This document shows, in pieces, positions 46,601 through 49,216 of a stretch of DNA of 64,000 bases. The position numbers and the translations under genes were made by a program. Numbering within the stretch: the first letter of the stretch is position 1; each line of letters begins with the position of its first letter. Below the pieces are notes generated by a model. That model made no database searches. It was not told the origin of the DNA and was given only the letters and a program-made list of their open reading frames with translations. Source of the DNA: Aspidapion aeneum (lineage: Eukaryota > Arthropoda > Insecta > Coleoptera > Brentidae); contig OY755039.1 of assembly GCA_963576565.1 (NCBI GenBank), positions 72,186,771-72,250,770 of the forward strand, in the 5' to 3' direction.

Positions 46601-49216
46601 TTGCAGTTTATCTCGAGCTACATCATTTAATCGACACAACGTATCAACTTTTTTCAAAAATCTCGAAACAGTTCTTAAGCGTGAACCTCGTTTCAGTGAC
46701 GGCAGTAGAATATTTAACTTGGACGAAACGGGAACCACTACAGTGCAAGCTCCTCCCAAAATTCTTGCTAAAAAAGGAATGAAGCAGGTTTCGCAATGTA
46801 CAAGCGGCGAAAGAGGAGTTCTGGTAACAACTTGCAGCATTATTTGTGCTGGTGGTTATGCCTTACCCCCGGCCATGATATTTCCAAGAGTTCATTTTAA
46901 GGACAGAATGATCCAAGATGCTCCATTCGGTACGCTGGGATTAGCTACTCTCTCAGGATGGATGAACAGAGAGCTGTTTCCTCAAGTAATGAAGCATTTT
47001 ATAAAACATTCTTTTAGTTCTTGTGACAACCCTAGCCTTTTAATCATGGACAATCACGAAAGCCATTTGTCAATGGAAACCTTGGATCTTGCGAAGTCGA
47101 ATGGGGTCACAATATTGACTCTGCCTCCGCACTGCTCAAACAAACTGCAGCCTTTAGATGTAGCAGTCTTTTCATCATTCAAAGCGCATTATAACAATGC
47201 CATGCAAAGCTGGCTTCTTAATCATCCTGGTATTCCTGTAGATATTTATAATATCGGAGGTTTTGTAAAAGTTGCGCACGAGAGGTCGATGACACCTACA
47301 AACATTAGCGCAGGATTCAAAAAAACTGGAATCTTGCCTTTTGATCCAGAAATATTTACAGACGATGATTTTCTCATGTCGGCTGTTACTGACAGACCAG
47401 AAGTGCACTCGGAGGCAGCAGTTACTCAAGAGTTTGAGCAAGAAATAGAAGACCACCAAGATAACGCGAGAACTGATGAGCCATCCTCGCATAACGAAAC
47501 TGCAAATAAATCTTCTTTTATTTCCCCACAAATCTTTCGTGGATTTCCAAAGGCACAACCAAGAAAAAATCAAAAATTGAGAAGGCAAGGAAAAACAATT
47601 ATTGCTACGGACACTCCTGAAAAAGAGGAGTTAGCAAAAAGAGAATTGGGCAAAAAAAAAATAAAAAAAGCAGCGGTTAATAAGGTGAAAAGGAAAATCA
47701 CAGATCCTGATGATGAGGAAGAACAGGAATGGCAAGAATCATCAAGTGACAGTGAATGGTCCCCTGAAGAGCCAATTCCAGACATTACTGAAGAATTAAC
47801 CAGGCAACCAACTAAAGATGATTTTGTTTTGGTACAGTTTACAGCCAAGAATTTGGTACACTTTGTTGGCAAAGTAATGAACGTATTAGCAGAAGATGAA
47901 TTTGAAGTTTCATTTATGAGAAAAAGCTCGAAAATAGTAGGCAAATTCTTGTTTCCCACAAACCCGGATATTTCAGTTGTTCAGCTGGCAGATATTAAAA
48001 TGATTTTACCTCAACCGATCCTATCTGGTTCGACCACAAGACAAAATTCCTATATCAGTTTTGAGATAAATCTAAGTAGTTTTGATGTTCGCTAAAATAT
48101 TTTAAGTAGTTTTTTAGGCCTAAGTGAGTAAAATTTTGATAATACTTGGCTTCATTTTGTATTTAACAATATATTTGCATAAAAAGTATGTGTTTCATTG
48201 TACCCCACCGATAGTTTCACTGTACCCCATAAGTGGGTTACACTGAAACAAATTGCATGATAATAAATTATGTTAAATAAACACAATTAGTATTAAGCAA
48301 TTATTGCCAAACTTCTTCCATTATGGCGGCAATATAATATGCTTATTGATGGTAAATATATTTTTAACATAAAACAGATTTTTCTTTAAAAAAAAATTAT
48401 TCAAAAAAAAATTGATCCACTGTGGAACACTCTCCCCTATATGTTGCTGGACCCTTTCAACTGGTGTACCACGCTCTAGGGGTTGGTGGCCACAAATGGT
48501 ATCTCAACCCTATTTGATAAAATTTAGTAGTTTTGTCAAGGATCACCTTAACAAAGTTTTGTATTATCGTATGCGGCCAATCAAATCACAATAACAATTT
48601 TTTAATTTTATCTCCAACCAAGACCAAACCAGGGAAACATGTAAAAAATCAGTGTTAGACTTCGTCTTCTATAGAGCTCACTCTACGATGAGTTACCTTA
48701 CTATTAACCGAAGGTATCGTATACTAACCTATCACTGTCAATCACATTCCCTCTAGCAACGTCAAAATTTTTTTCAATTTTTTTTAATTCTTGTTCTTCT
48801 TTGCTTTCATTTTTTAAATGAGTCGCAGAATTTAATCTAATTAAATTGGACTGCTCGTAATAAGGGTTTGTAGTCAATGGTATCCAACTTGATGTGTAAC
48901 TCGGTTGAGGAGTGTATTTTTTCTGAGAATCTGTATTCTGTGAATTTTCTGAGTAAATATATTTTCCTTTTTGAGTATCGCCCGGGTTATCAGTTGGATA
49001 AGATATAGACTTCTCAGCAGCATTTTTTGACCTGTCTTTTCGTTTGACTAACAATTGTGCGACTGCCCCGTCCTTCGTAAGAACGTTTAAGGTTTGCATG
49101 GAGCTGGGGTCTAAACTTCGGGAAACTTTAAGTTGCGTCCGAGTTGTAATGACGGGCTTCTTATCTTGTTGTTCCGTGCTGGAGCATTGATTGAAGAGGA
49201 GGAAAAGTACAAATGC
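4610..49216 (-). CDS. Multi-exon gene for an unidentified secreted low-complexity protein
   Basis: Eight exons on the minus strand join in frame with GT-AG sites at every junction found (exons listed separately). Together they give about 477 residues. The first known exon begins within a hydrophobic stretch (AFVLFLLFNQCSS) that looks like the end of a signal peptide, so a short exon with the start codon lies further upstream and was not found. The middle carries two related motifs, FGPFTKDDNLKLLNEETR and VGPFTKEDNLRAANDQTV. The C-terminal half is rich in Tyr, Gln and Asn. I infer a secreted matrix or cuticle-type protein but do not recognise the family. Five of the eight known exons end after the first base of a Gly codon, so exons 3 and 4 are symmetric and could be skipped or duplicated in frame. 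Introns run from 2.0 to 14.9 kb and are packed with transposons. Exon 8 either splices at 4609 or reads to a TGA at 4578. Confidence 0.82.
4771..5675. repeat. Pentanucleotide array A, mainly CGTGT
   Basis: This is a continuous array of 5-bp units in one register. Degenerate TGTAT/TGTGT units come first, then mixed CGTGT (4841-4955), nine CGTCT (4956-5000), 117 CGTGT (5001-5585, with only two variants, at 5486 and 5541), eight CGTAT (5586-5625), five CGGAT (5626-5650), CGTAT, AGTAA and three AGTAG. Each block differs from the next by one or two bases, as expected if a mutated unit is amplified in turn. It lies in the last intron of the minus-strand gene. All six frames are open because no stop codon can be formed. 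Confidence 0.97.
5676..6570 (-). mobile_element. LINE (Jockey-like) 3' fragment with pentamer tail
   Basis: On the minus strand, pieces in three frames match the region after the reverse transcriptase of Jockey-like LINEs: LNSACYSIRILKDYL, YYANFYSIMRYGVIFWGG, SLQKRVVRTILGMKARDSC, FKTLNILTFTAVYIFE, and near the end LEPYSVEDFFTRPS before a stop at about 6026. Two frameshifts break it and the reverse transcriptase itself is missing. The 3' UTR ends GCAAATAAAGAT and runs straight into CTACT, TTACT, ATACG and ATCCG units of array A. The 5' truncation point joins array B. The fragment therefore sits inside pentamer DNA, and its tail is itself pentameric. Confidence 0.85.
6571..7770. repeat. Pentanucleotide array B1, CGTAT then CGCAT
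   Basis: There are 228 consecutive CGTAT units (6571-7710), with CGTTG variants only at 7426 and 7631. They are followed by CGCAT x2, CGTAT x2 and CGCAT x8 up to 7770. Such uniformity implies very recent expansion or strong homogenisation. True length may differ between individuals or be limited by assembly. Confidence 0.97.
7771..9295. repeat. Pentanucleotide array B2, TGTAT
   Basis: One GGTAT unit is followed by 304 TGTAT units, with single variants at 9086 (TTTAT) and 9276 (TGTAA). The switch from CGCAT to TGTAT is abrupt. Read as host pre-mRNA this is (ATACA)n, beginning about 24 nt after the 5' splice site of the last intron. Confidence 0.97.
9321..9442 (-). CDS. Host gene exon 7
   Basis: The acceptor AATTTAG and donor GTAAAA frame 122 bp. 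It encodes NVYYPASEMYSPPSTVTFSE and GVRTPVLQYAHPELGIQPAK, ending on a codon boundary. The donor lies only about 21 bp from the edge of the giant TGTAT array, so the next intron is almost wholly satellite. Confidence 0.85.
9702..10039. mobile_element. MITE with about 40-bp terminal inverted repeats, TA target
   Basis: ACATTCTAATATTATCATAA at the left end returns as its complement at the right, and the match continues through CGATG.CCG. TA flanks both sides (9700-9701 and 10040-10041). The 338-bp interior shows no coding potential. Confidence 0.75.
10155..10204. repeat. TTCGG pentamer array
   Basis: About ten GGTTC units form a nearly perfect run. It is the same pentamer as at 2836 and 60951, and one base away from the insect telomere unit TTAGG. 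Confidence 0.92.
10240..11395. repeat. About 125-bp tandem repeat, about six to seven copies
   Basis: Units begin near 10243, 10369, 10497, 10615, 10745, 10872 and 11138. Each holds TTGTATTGTCATCGGACC, ACCAAATTTCATCCAAATCG, GTGTGTCAAAAACGC and a G-rich GGGGGTGGGGGTAGG block. A distinct 190-bp tail, ending AGTAAGTCGCCTTAAAACA, occurs twice (about 10945-11125 and 11208-11390), so the array and its tail were duplicated together. The unit resembles the internal repeat of a transposon more than a classical satellite. Confidence 0.85.
11396..11723. other. Intron DNA, nothing recognised
   Basis: No repeat or coding pattern could be supported in this short piece of intron between the tandem array and exon 6. 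Confidence 0.3.
11724..11863 (-). CDS. Host gene exon 6, Tyr/Gln-rich
   Basis: The acceptor AAATTTCTAG and donor GTAGGT frame 140 bp. It encodes YRSYEQTDYDAYQNSYQPNY and continues with Tyr, Gln and Asn as the dominant residues, including SPQNYQQEQPTYNTQQFQ. Prion-like or structural low-complexity composition is evident; no catalytic motif is visible. Confidence 0.85.
12124..12969. mobile_element. 846-bp foldback element with CCGGGTGGG ends, TA target
   Basis: The ends are CCGGGTGGGCC followed by an A-run on the left and the complement (ACCCACCCGG) on the right, with TA on both sides. The arms stay inverted-repeat for about 400 bp each, sharing GATGCTCGTTTATTCT, the GTCCGCC..CTTG segment and AACCATTGTTTTGAAC. 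It is non-coding. A second copy of this family, split by insertions, occupies 32579-41967. Confidence 0.85.
13345..15664. mobile_element. 2.3-kb foldback element (copy 1)
   Basis: AAAGGAGGAGGCACTAAATA at 13354 returns inverted at about 15650. The arms, of about 1.1 kb, remain alignable to the centre near 14506, sharing GCGTC..ATGAG..GAATTTAAG, the TTCGTTTTCGAGCTATA segment and CTTCACTTGCTTTCATGTGA. Each arm itself contains two or three diverged copies of a module holding GTTTACCGGG.TGCGTC, TTTTCGAGCTATA and GAGCCACTC. It is non-coding. Copy 2 is at 32774-41387. Confidence 0.85.
15667..16715. mobile_element. 1.05-kb inverted-repeat element, TA target
   Basis: The left end CAGGATGCCCCAAAAGTCCG and the right end with its diverged complement are each flanked by TA. 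Arms also share ATATCTTCTGAACTATTGAAG and the GATC.ATAACATCAA.AGAT segment. The interior repeats TTGACGTAACTGTCAC-like motifs in both orientations. It inserted at the TA that closes the foldback at 13345-15664. Confidence 0.82.
16955..17084 (-). CDS. Host gene exon 5, second GPFTK motif
   Basis: The acceptor TTCTACGCTAG and donor GTAAAA frame 130 bp. It encodes VGPFTKEDNLRAANDQTV, parallel to exon 4, then KSKFLEHIRTINEQESHKK. The exon ends with two bases of an Arg codon. The similarity of exons 4 and 5 suggests an old exon duplication. Confidence 0.85.
17085..17879. other. Intron DNA, nothing recognised
   Basis: Apart from a short TTCGG-like run at 17214-17227, I see no repeat or coding pattern in this start of intron 4. 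Confidence 0.3.
17880..18365. repeat. Degenerate 10-12 bp minisatellite (ACCGGAAGTGA)
   Basis: About forty loosely conserved units of the type AACCGGAAGTGA or GACCGAAAGTAA follow each other. GGAAGT is the ETS-factor core, so the array holds many ETS-like sites by composition. That is a consequence of the repeat and no evidence of function. Confidence 0.8.
18366..19487. other. Intron DNA with a short CCTAA run
   Basis: No gene is seen. At 19346-19376 a telomere-like run (CCAACCTAACCACCCTAACC) occurs, an interstitial TTAGG-type relic. The rest is AT-rich without clear structure. Confidence 0.35.
19488..20098 (-). mobile_element. Hairpin-ended repeat family H, copy 1
   Basis: Read on the minus strand it starts CTCTGCCAATATATGGGCGC and ends GTGTGAGCTAA. 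Each end forms its own hairpin around an ACTATAGT-type core. It carries ACCAAATTTCATTAAAATCG, GAGTTATGCGCGTTGGTCGT and a (CAGA)n microsatellite (about 19628-19683). Copy 2, in the opposite orientation, is at 59090-59696. It is non-coding and its class is uncertain. Confidence 0.8.
20099..21135. other. Intron DNA, nothing recognised
   Basis: Only a C-homopolymer run (20151-20161) and AT-rich sequence are seen. No coding region or paired repeat could be supported. Confidence 0.3.
21136..21326. mobile_element. hAT-type MITE, 191 bp, TSD ACTTGCTT
   Basis: It begins CAGTGGCGTATATA and ends TATATACGCCACTG, with a perfect 8-bp direct repeat ACTTGCTT on each side (21128-21135 and 21327-21334). CAGTGGCG ends with 8-bp duplications are typical of hAT-derived MITEs. 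The interior is rich in G and C homopolymers. A sibling lies at 60227-60392. Confidence 0.92.
21504..22800. repeat. Diverged inverted duplication, possible hAT-like element
   Basis: The stretch 21640-21800 reappears inverted at about 22540-22720, sharing AAATTTCGAG.AGAG, TTTTTGGAAC and TTTTATGTAACCTATACTTC. The left side starts CAGTGGCGGCTCCTGAGG, a common hAT-type start, but no matching right end or target duplication was found. The 66-residue minus frame at 21626-21826 lies inside and has no family I know. Confidence 0.5.
22801..23019. other. Short unassigned stretch before the mariner
   Basis: Nothing specific is recognised. Confidence 0.2.
23020..24244 (-). mobile_element. Mariner-type transposon, nearly full length, broken
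   Basis: The ends share GATGAAAA.TTTC.GGCCTA in inverted orientation, and the right end closes CCATCCTCG next to TA, like the mariner at 2912. Length is about 1.2 kb, close to the family norm. The left end is diverged, so its border is approximate. Confidence 0.82.
23084..24063 (-). pseudogene. Mariner transposase with two frameshifts
   Basis: Starting at the ATG at 24063 the frame gives a mariner N-terminus (MEKNEIRAVIKYFHIKGLSL), the helix-turn-helix, and the first catalytic Asp in FITVDETWVYHYTPET. It then gives SAGKVMATVFWDAKGILFID before running off frame at about 23416. The next frame continues ..NAPCHKSALVKAKIHQLG, where the residue expected to be the second catalytic Asp reads as Arg after a small deletion. 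It keeps YSPDLAPPDFYLF with the third Asp, then stops at 23214. The normal C-terminus (EVIAATNAYFDELDKSDFSD, ending GDYVEK) follows in a third frame. The protein is inactive. Confidence 0.88.
24320..24371. mobile_element. 52-bp hairpin element with near-perfect 8-bp target duplication
   Basis: TAAGGTCACTCATCGTCAAG and its complement form an almost perfect hairpin with a very short loop. GTATTGAG precedes it and GTATTGAC follows, an 8-bp duplication with one mismatch. The end resembles TAGGGTCACTGCATC of the elements at 43833 and 54615, which suggests one superfamily. Confidence 0.7.
24380..25199. repeat. Degenerate repeats and a dispersed GAACTTGGCTTTA segment
   Basis: From about 24710 to 25010 a loosely repeated unit (AAAACGGTTTA.TCC..CA...TC.TCAAATT..GGATCC) recurs about three times. 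At about 25040-25130 the segment GAACTTGGCTTTACTTTTAT is shared with the inverted repeat at 45030-45330. No gene is seen. Confidence 0.45.
25200..26115. repeat. About 120-bp tandem repeat plus conserved tail (dispersed family)
   Basis: Five units start near 25215, 25360, 25490, 25620 and 25750, each with TCATAGTTCCTATCAGTCT, AAAGCTCAGCTCTCTAGCG and a TGTTACTTTTACATAACTTT-type segment. A tail with GTGAGTGAGTGGCAATTTCG and GATGGTACAGCAGTTTACG follows. The same structure occurs inverted at 62290-63480, so it is a mobile or duplicated family. Confidence 0.75.
26120..26815. repeat. Dispersed repeat family R, copy 1
   Basis: This stretch and 50930-51790 align along their length in the same orientation. 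They share CACGACC.TGAAAAAATCAG, GACTGAATTTTACATTGGGT-like sequence, GTGAGCTAATGAAACGGCTC and AATATTCAT.AACCGTCATT. The flanks AGG(T/C)CACGACC and GGATCGTGGCC are roughly inverted, which hints at a DNA transposon. No transposase is visible. Confidence 0.65.
26984..27148 (-). CDS. Host gene exon 4, first GPFTK motif
   Basis: The acceptor TCCATTTAG and donor GTAAGA frame 165 bp, again symmetric and splitting Gly codons. It encodes QLVYATQTVPEDAAEEKKLK and then PFGPFTKDDNLKLLNEETR, a motif repeated in the next exon. The remainder is acidic and Ser-rich. Confidence 0.85.
27598..27729. mobile_element. Palindromic MITE, about 130 bp
   Basis: CCCGGTTCCCACCTACGACT and its complement close a 130-bp unit, and the stem continues through TTCTGGTG-type sequence. 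The interior has GCGCACG/CGTGCGCGG. A clear target duplication was not seen. Confidence 0.75.
27730..27930. other. Short unassigned intron stretch
   Basis: Nothing specific is recognised between the MITE and the THAP element. Confidence 0.2.
27939..29731 (+). mobile_element. P/THAP-type transposon relic, TSD CGCAAGCC
   Basis: The ends CGCAGCCCACGAGAAAGACC and the complement of CGCAGCCAACGATAAAGACC are inverted repeats. A perfect 8-bp direct repeat CGCAAGCC flanks them (27931-27938 and 29732-29739). Inside, TCACGTGA sits near both ends, and a THAP zinc-finger fragment and other broken coding pieces follow. P-superfamily elements make 8-bp duplications and often carry THAP DNA-binding domains, so P-like is the best call. 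A short hairpin similar to the ends sits at about 28130-28164. Confidence 0.82.
28205..29403 (+). pseudogene. Decayed THAP-domain transposase
   Basis: From about 28232 the frame reads CVPCRSNYKTETTEHLLICQ. After a frameshift it continues DKQVHEIWLRKIPNDLS, then PQVCIKHFSNEQVIWFD. The Cys pair, the Trp and the C-x2-H of a THAP (C2CH) zinc finger are therefore present but split by a frameshift and a stop. Further on are IFQNVPK before a stop, a frame at 28599-28853 (NHSKKQTAKKAGVLFLDCTD), and one at 29185-29403 ending in a basic coiled segment (DDDTQRKLKKLKA). The RNaseH-like catalytic core was not recognised and is probably deleted. Confidence 0.65.
29740..30131. other. Intron DNA, nothing recognised
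   Basis: AT-rich sequence between the THAP relic and the next foldback, with no repeat pair or coding frame I can support. Confidence 0.3.
30918..31931. mobile_element. 1.0-kb inverted-repeat element nested in the foldback, TA target
   Basis: The left end CATGGTGTCCCAAATTCTTT and the complementary right end (GAATTTGGGACACCCTG) are each flanked by TA. The arms further share GGGAAGTCT. It is non-coding and carries a GC-rich minisatellite. Confidence 0.8.
31042..31122. repeat. ATTCGCCGCGG minisatellite
   Basis: Six units of about 14-17 bp (GACAATTCGCCGCGG and variants) follow each other. Solo versions of the same phrase occur at 52853 and, diverged, at 54576, in unrelated elements, so the unit is dispersed. 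Confidence 0.85.
33461..33783. mobile_element. hAT-type MITE, 323 bp
   Basis: It starts CATGGGCGCACCCAGG and ends CCTGGGTGCGCCACTG, inverted copies. The flanks TGGAAAAA and GGAAAAAT overlap as an approximate 8-bp duplication, and foldback copy 1 shows the uninterrupted site. C- and G-runs dominate the inside, and GATGACC/TTGGTCG/CTGTCGGCC is tandemly doubled. It is a sibling of 42683-42825. Confidence 0.78.
35104..35337. mobile_element. Palindromic MITE, 234 bp, TA target
   Basis: GGGACCTATTGCAATAGTGC and its complement form a perfect inverted repeat of about 58 bp, through GGCACAAATTGTGCC, itself a palindrome. TA flanks both ends. The flanks ACGTTGTTTGAT-like are also inverted, so the true element may be about 30 bp longer at each side. 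Confidence 0.85.
35913..36230 (+). pseudogene. LINE endonuclease N-terminus, cut off by a frameshift
   Basis: The frame gives LRIDFSNIRGLSTNMNSVHQ and PDILVLTETKISSAT. The Asn of SNIRG and the Glu of TETK are the first catalytic and metal residues of AP-type endonucleases. It ends NYLYPGYDLHHRFRH and then breaks. The next frame takes up ICVYIKNDLSC within the same motif, so a few bases were lost near 36213-36220. Without this part the downstream frame has an incomplete endonuclease. Confidence 0.85.
36187..38892 (+). CDS. LINE endonuclease/reverse transcriptase, long intact part
   Basis: This 901-codon frame carries the rest of the AP-type endonuclease, with FLGDFNVHNIPWL and GSSDHKLI (catalytic Asp, Asn, Asp-His). 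The reverse transcriptase follows: NKAMGPDGIPAIVLK, YRPIALLPVISKVMERVVN, IALDISKAFDKVWH (Asp about residue 530), GVPQGAILSPTLFLIYINDL and the active site YCFADD (about 616-619). After it comes the usual C-terminal region with LNILGVT, PTMEYCSHIWSAAP, NTVQKRAIKLI and LEHRRTVGDLSLFYRYYHG. FADD in place of YADD is normal for several arthropod LINE clades. The ATG at 36187 is probably not the native start. The copy is recent, since 2.7 kb stays open, but the N-terminal frameshift makes it unlikely to move alone. Confidence 0.9.
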   Translation: MTYTTDFDIICVYIKNDLSCHREEKLEPANLDITWLKFTAKSSTKFICCLYRPPSNTEYQNFFATLSENCDNIQSNYPHAEIVFLGDFNVHNIPWLKHHNKTDNEGREAEAFAISCGLTQLVDKPTRISERGEFAALLDLFLTTNPDLYTIQVDPPLGSSDHKLIRTKCEMFIPPSQQSLPRKMWHYKSAKWNDLKQFYLDFPWQEVCFKTADPIICCNEITKVILSGMDAYIPHTIKSRANAKPWFNSQCQTAVQKKHRAYNLWKRQQTAQNHTEFIEARNSCKITIDAAKETYNQRIKNRLLNCPSSSRSFWSLAKAVGSNFSKSSIPPLTDKNTHSATTSEEKANMLAKIFSSNSNLTVPNGKTPPFIERVSHSMPEVPFCHREIRKSLKKLDTNKAMGPDGIPAIVLKNCANELTPTFAKLFNLSYRQGVYPSSWKSAAVQPIPKKGKKTDPLNYRPIALLPVISKVMERVVNNHLTKYLEKYKLINDKQYGFRKYRSTGDLLTYVTHLWQKAIELRGETRTIALDISKAFDKVWHENLLNKLKAMGLSPKLCTWFESYLKDRSIYVALDGRNSNSYQINAGVPQGAILSPTLFLIYINDLIDKTVNPLYCFADDGKVVSSVIPPTQCLSAREFHHLRQTQISQINNDLEIIEDWGNKNLVQFNAQKTQAALFSKKTSTGEPNIMLSGSAVTLQSQLNILGVTAETNMSWHSHVADIAKRASQKLGVLFRTRHLYTPSQLLTLYKAQIRPTMEYCSHIWSAAPKHTLMLLNTVQKRAIKLINDPALTRSLDSLEHRRTVGDLSLFYRYYHGKCSEELARMIPTGVAPTRRTRQTDGNHQFAVRIEAPRTSLYQNSYLWRTASLWNKLPATVFPEGYNLNRFKTNTHQHFRALAASRA
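38937..39720. repeat. Diverged tandem repeat, unit about 170-190 bp
   Basis: Four to five units share AATAAAATTTCCTTTTTAAC, GTATAAGTCAGTG.GG, ACAAACTCTCCAGCGGCGTC and CAATTTTCTCAAAAA.TAAGC. Another part-unit lies left of the LINE (35690-35776), showing that the array existed before the LINE arrived. Confidence 0.75.
41388..42038. other. End of nested stack and intron DNA
   Basis: About 41540-41967 is the right half of the outer element described at 32579. The remainder is AT-rich intron next to exon 3 with no gene. Confidence 0.4.
42039..42155 (-). CDS. Host gene exon 3
   Basis: The acceptor is TTTTCCTAG and the donor GTACAT, a weaker site whose phase fits the next exon exactly. The 117-bp exon encodes VRVPDDPTDTKTWRNARVIN followed by GELVPYEKGYRAPAAIPL. 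Both ends split a Gly codon after base one, so it is symmetric. If the donor were ignored the frame would stop within nine codons. Confidence 0.8.
42156..42682. other. Intron DNA with CCAAGCGGTCAGC phrase
   Basis: No gene is seen. TATCCAAGCGGTCAGC at 42591 recurs in the foldback at 42980-43775, so this may be an older fragment of that family. Confidence 0.35.
42683..42825. mobile_element. hAT-type MITE, 143 bp, TSD GCCGTTAT
   Basis: CATGGGCACACCCAGGG and CCTGGGTATGCCACT are inverted ends. GCCGTTAT lies on both sides (42675-42682 and 42826-42833), an exact 8-bp duplication. It is the short relative of the MITE at 33461. Confidence 0.9.
42980..43775. mobile_element. Foldback element, 0.8 kb
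   Basis: Arms of about 390 bp are inverted copies. CAATAGTTCATAGACATGAC, GGGTTAACCAGGCGTCACCC and GCTTGCTCAAGCCCACTTGC appear left and their complements right. The tip around 43375-43430 holds CAATTTTGGACACAAGTTAT and its diverged complement. It is non-coding and lies in intron 2. The short open frame at 43385-43630 is a shadow of the arm. Confidence 0.88.
43833..43891. mobile_element. 59-bp hairpin element with near-perfect 8-bp duplication
   Basis: TAGGGTCACTGCATCCTGGA and its complement (one mismatch) close a tight hairpin. AATCGTTG precedes and CATCGTTG follows, an 8-bp duplication with one mismatch. The end is the same as that of the 3.46-kb element at 54615-58071, so this looks like a minimal internal-deletion derivative. 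Confidence 0.75.
43892..44127. other. Intron DNA before exon 2, nothing recognised
   Basis: No coding or repeat signal beyond the splice donor at 44126-44127. Confidence 0.2.
44128..44258 (-). CDS. Host gene exon 2
   Basis: The acceptor TTTTGCAG and donor GTAAGTT frame 131 bp. Translation includes IPHVVIPKPVNIRSNEIF, then KKRGRSVMEIDDSGIPVIH. The KKRGR stretch is a possible proprotein-convertase site in a secreted protein. The exon ends after the first base of a Gly codon. Confidence 0.85.
44259..45029. other. Intron 1 DNA, nothing recognised
   Basis: AT-rich with TTTTGAATCCGCCATTTT at about 44997, a phrase also seen in the 5.9-kb element ends. No gene is seen. The 61-codon minus frame at 44655-44840 has no family signal. 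Confidence 0.3.
45030..45331. repeat. Inverted repeat next to the pogo insertion
   Basis: GAGTGAAATTAAAACAAACA..TTCATG, AATCGAGATAAAAGTAAAGC and CAAGTTCTCC on the left return inverted as GAGAACTTGGCTTTAATTTT, ATCTCAATTCCTTTTACGG and CATGAAAGGTTTTTGTTATG on the right. The loop is about 45116-45238. The pogo element inserted just past the right arm. Confidence 0.7.
45334..48439 (+). mobile_element. Pogo/Tigger-like DNA transposon, apparently complete
   Basis: The 3106-bp element has perfect 22-bp terminal inverted repeats beginning TAGGGGAGAGTGTTCCACAG (45334-45355 and 48418-48439) and TA duplications at both sides. Several subterminal copies of the phrase CACA.TGAAAC or its complement lie near each end (about 45350, 45366, 45706, 45733, 45744, 48188, 48205 and 48239), probably transposase-binding sites. 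It carries one two-exon transposase gene. Identical ends and an open frame point to a recent insertion into intron 1 of the minus-strand gene. Confidence 0.95.
45816..48095 (+). CDS. Pogo/Tigger-like transposase, two exons
   Basis: Exon 1 (45816-45961) starts MARNRKRKTDIGTFTQEQMK and forms a psq-type helix-turn-helix. A GTAAGAA donor and a TTTTAG acceptor remove 45962-46303, joining an Arg codon in frame. Exon 2 (46304-48095) continues YVRKVK, then a CENP-B-type helix-turn-helix (FTHDEEQTLVDYLLTSAKMC to KEWYLGFRKRHPELS). The DDE-fold core has Asp at about 189 (FNLDETGTT), 298 (LLIMDNHESH) and 334 (KLQPLDVAVF), the DDD set typical of pogo elements. The C-terminal third is charged, with runs of Lys and Asp/Glu, and ends in a folded-looking segment (DDFVLVQFTAKNLVHFVG). 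Total length is about 645 residues. No frame-breaking change is visible, so it could be active. Confidence 0.92.
48440..48728. other. Intron 1 remainder next to exon 1
   Basis: No gene or repeat recognised apart from the target duplication of the pogo element and the exon donor at 48727-48728. Confidence 0.25.
48729..49216 (-). CDS. Host gene exon 1 of those found (signal-peptide tail and basic region)
   Basis: The acceptor is a strong pyrimidine tract ending in CAG next to 49216, and the donor is GTTAGT at 48728. The exon opens with AFVLFLLFNQCSS, a hydrophobic core followed by a plausible signal-peptidase site. Next comes TEQQDKKPVITTRTQLKVSR and a Lys/Glu/Ser/Tyr-rich segment ending GNVIDSD. 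It is 488 bp and leaves two bases of an Arg codon, which the first base of the next exon completes. An in-frame ATG at 49276 lies upstream of the acceptor tract and is less likely to be the start. Confidence 0.82.
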
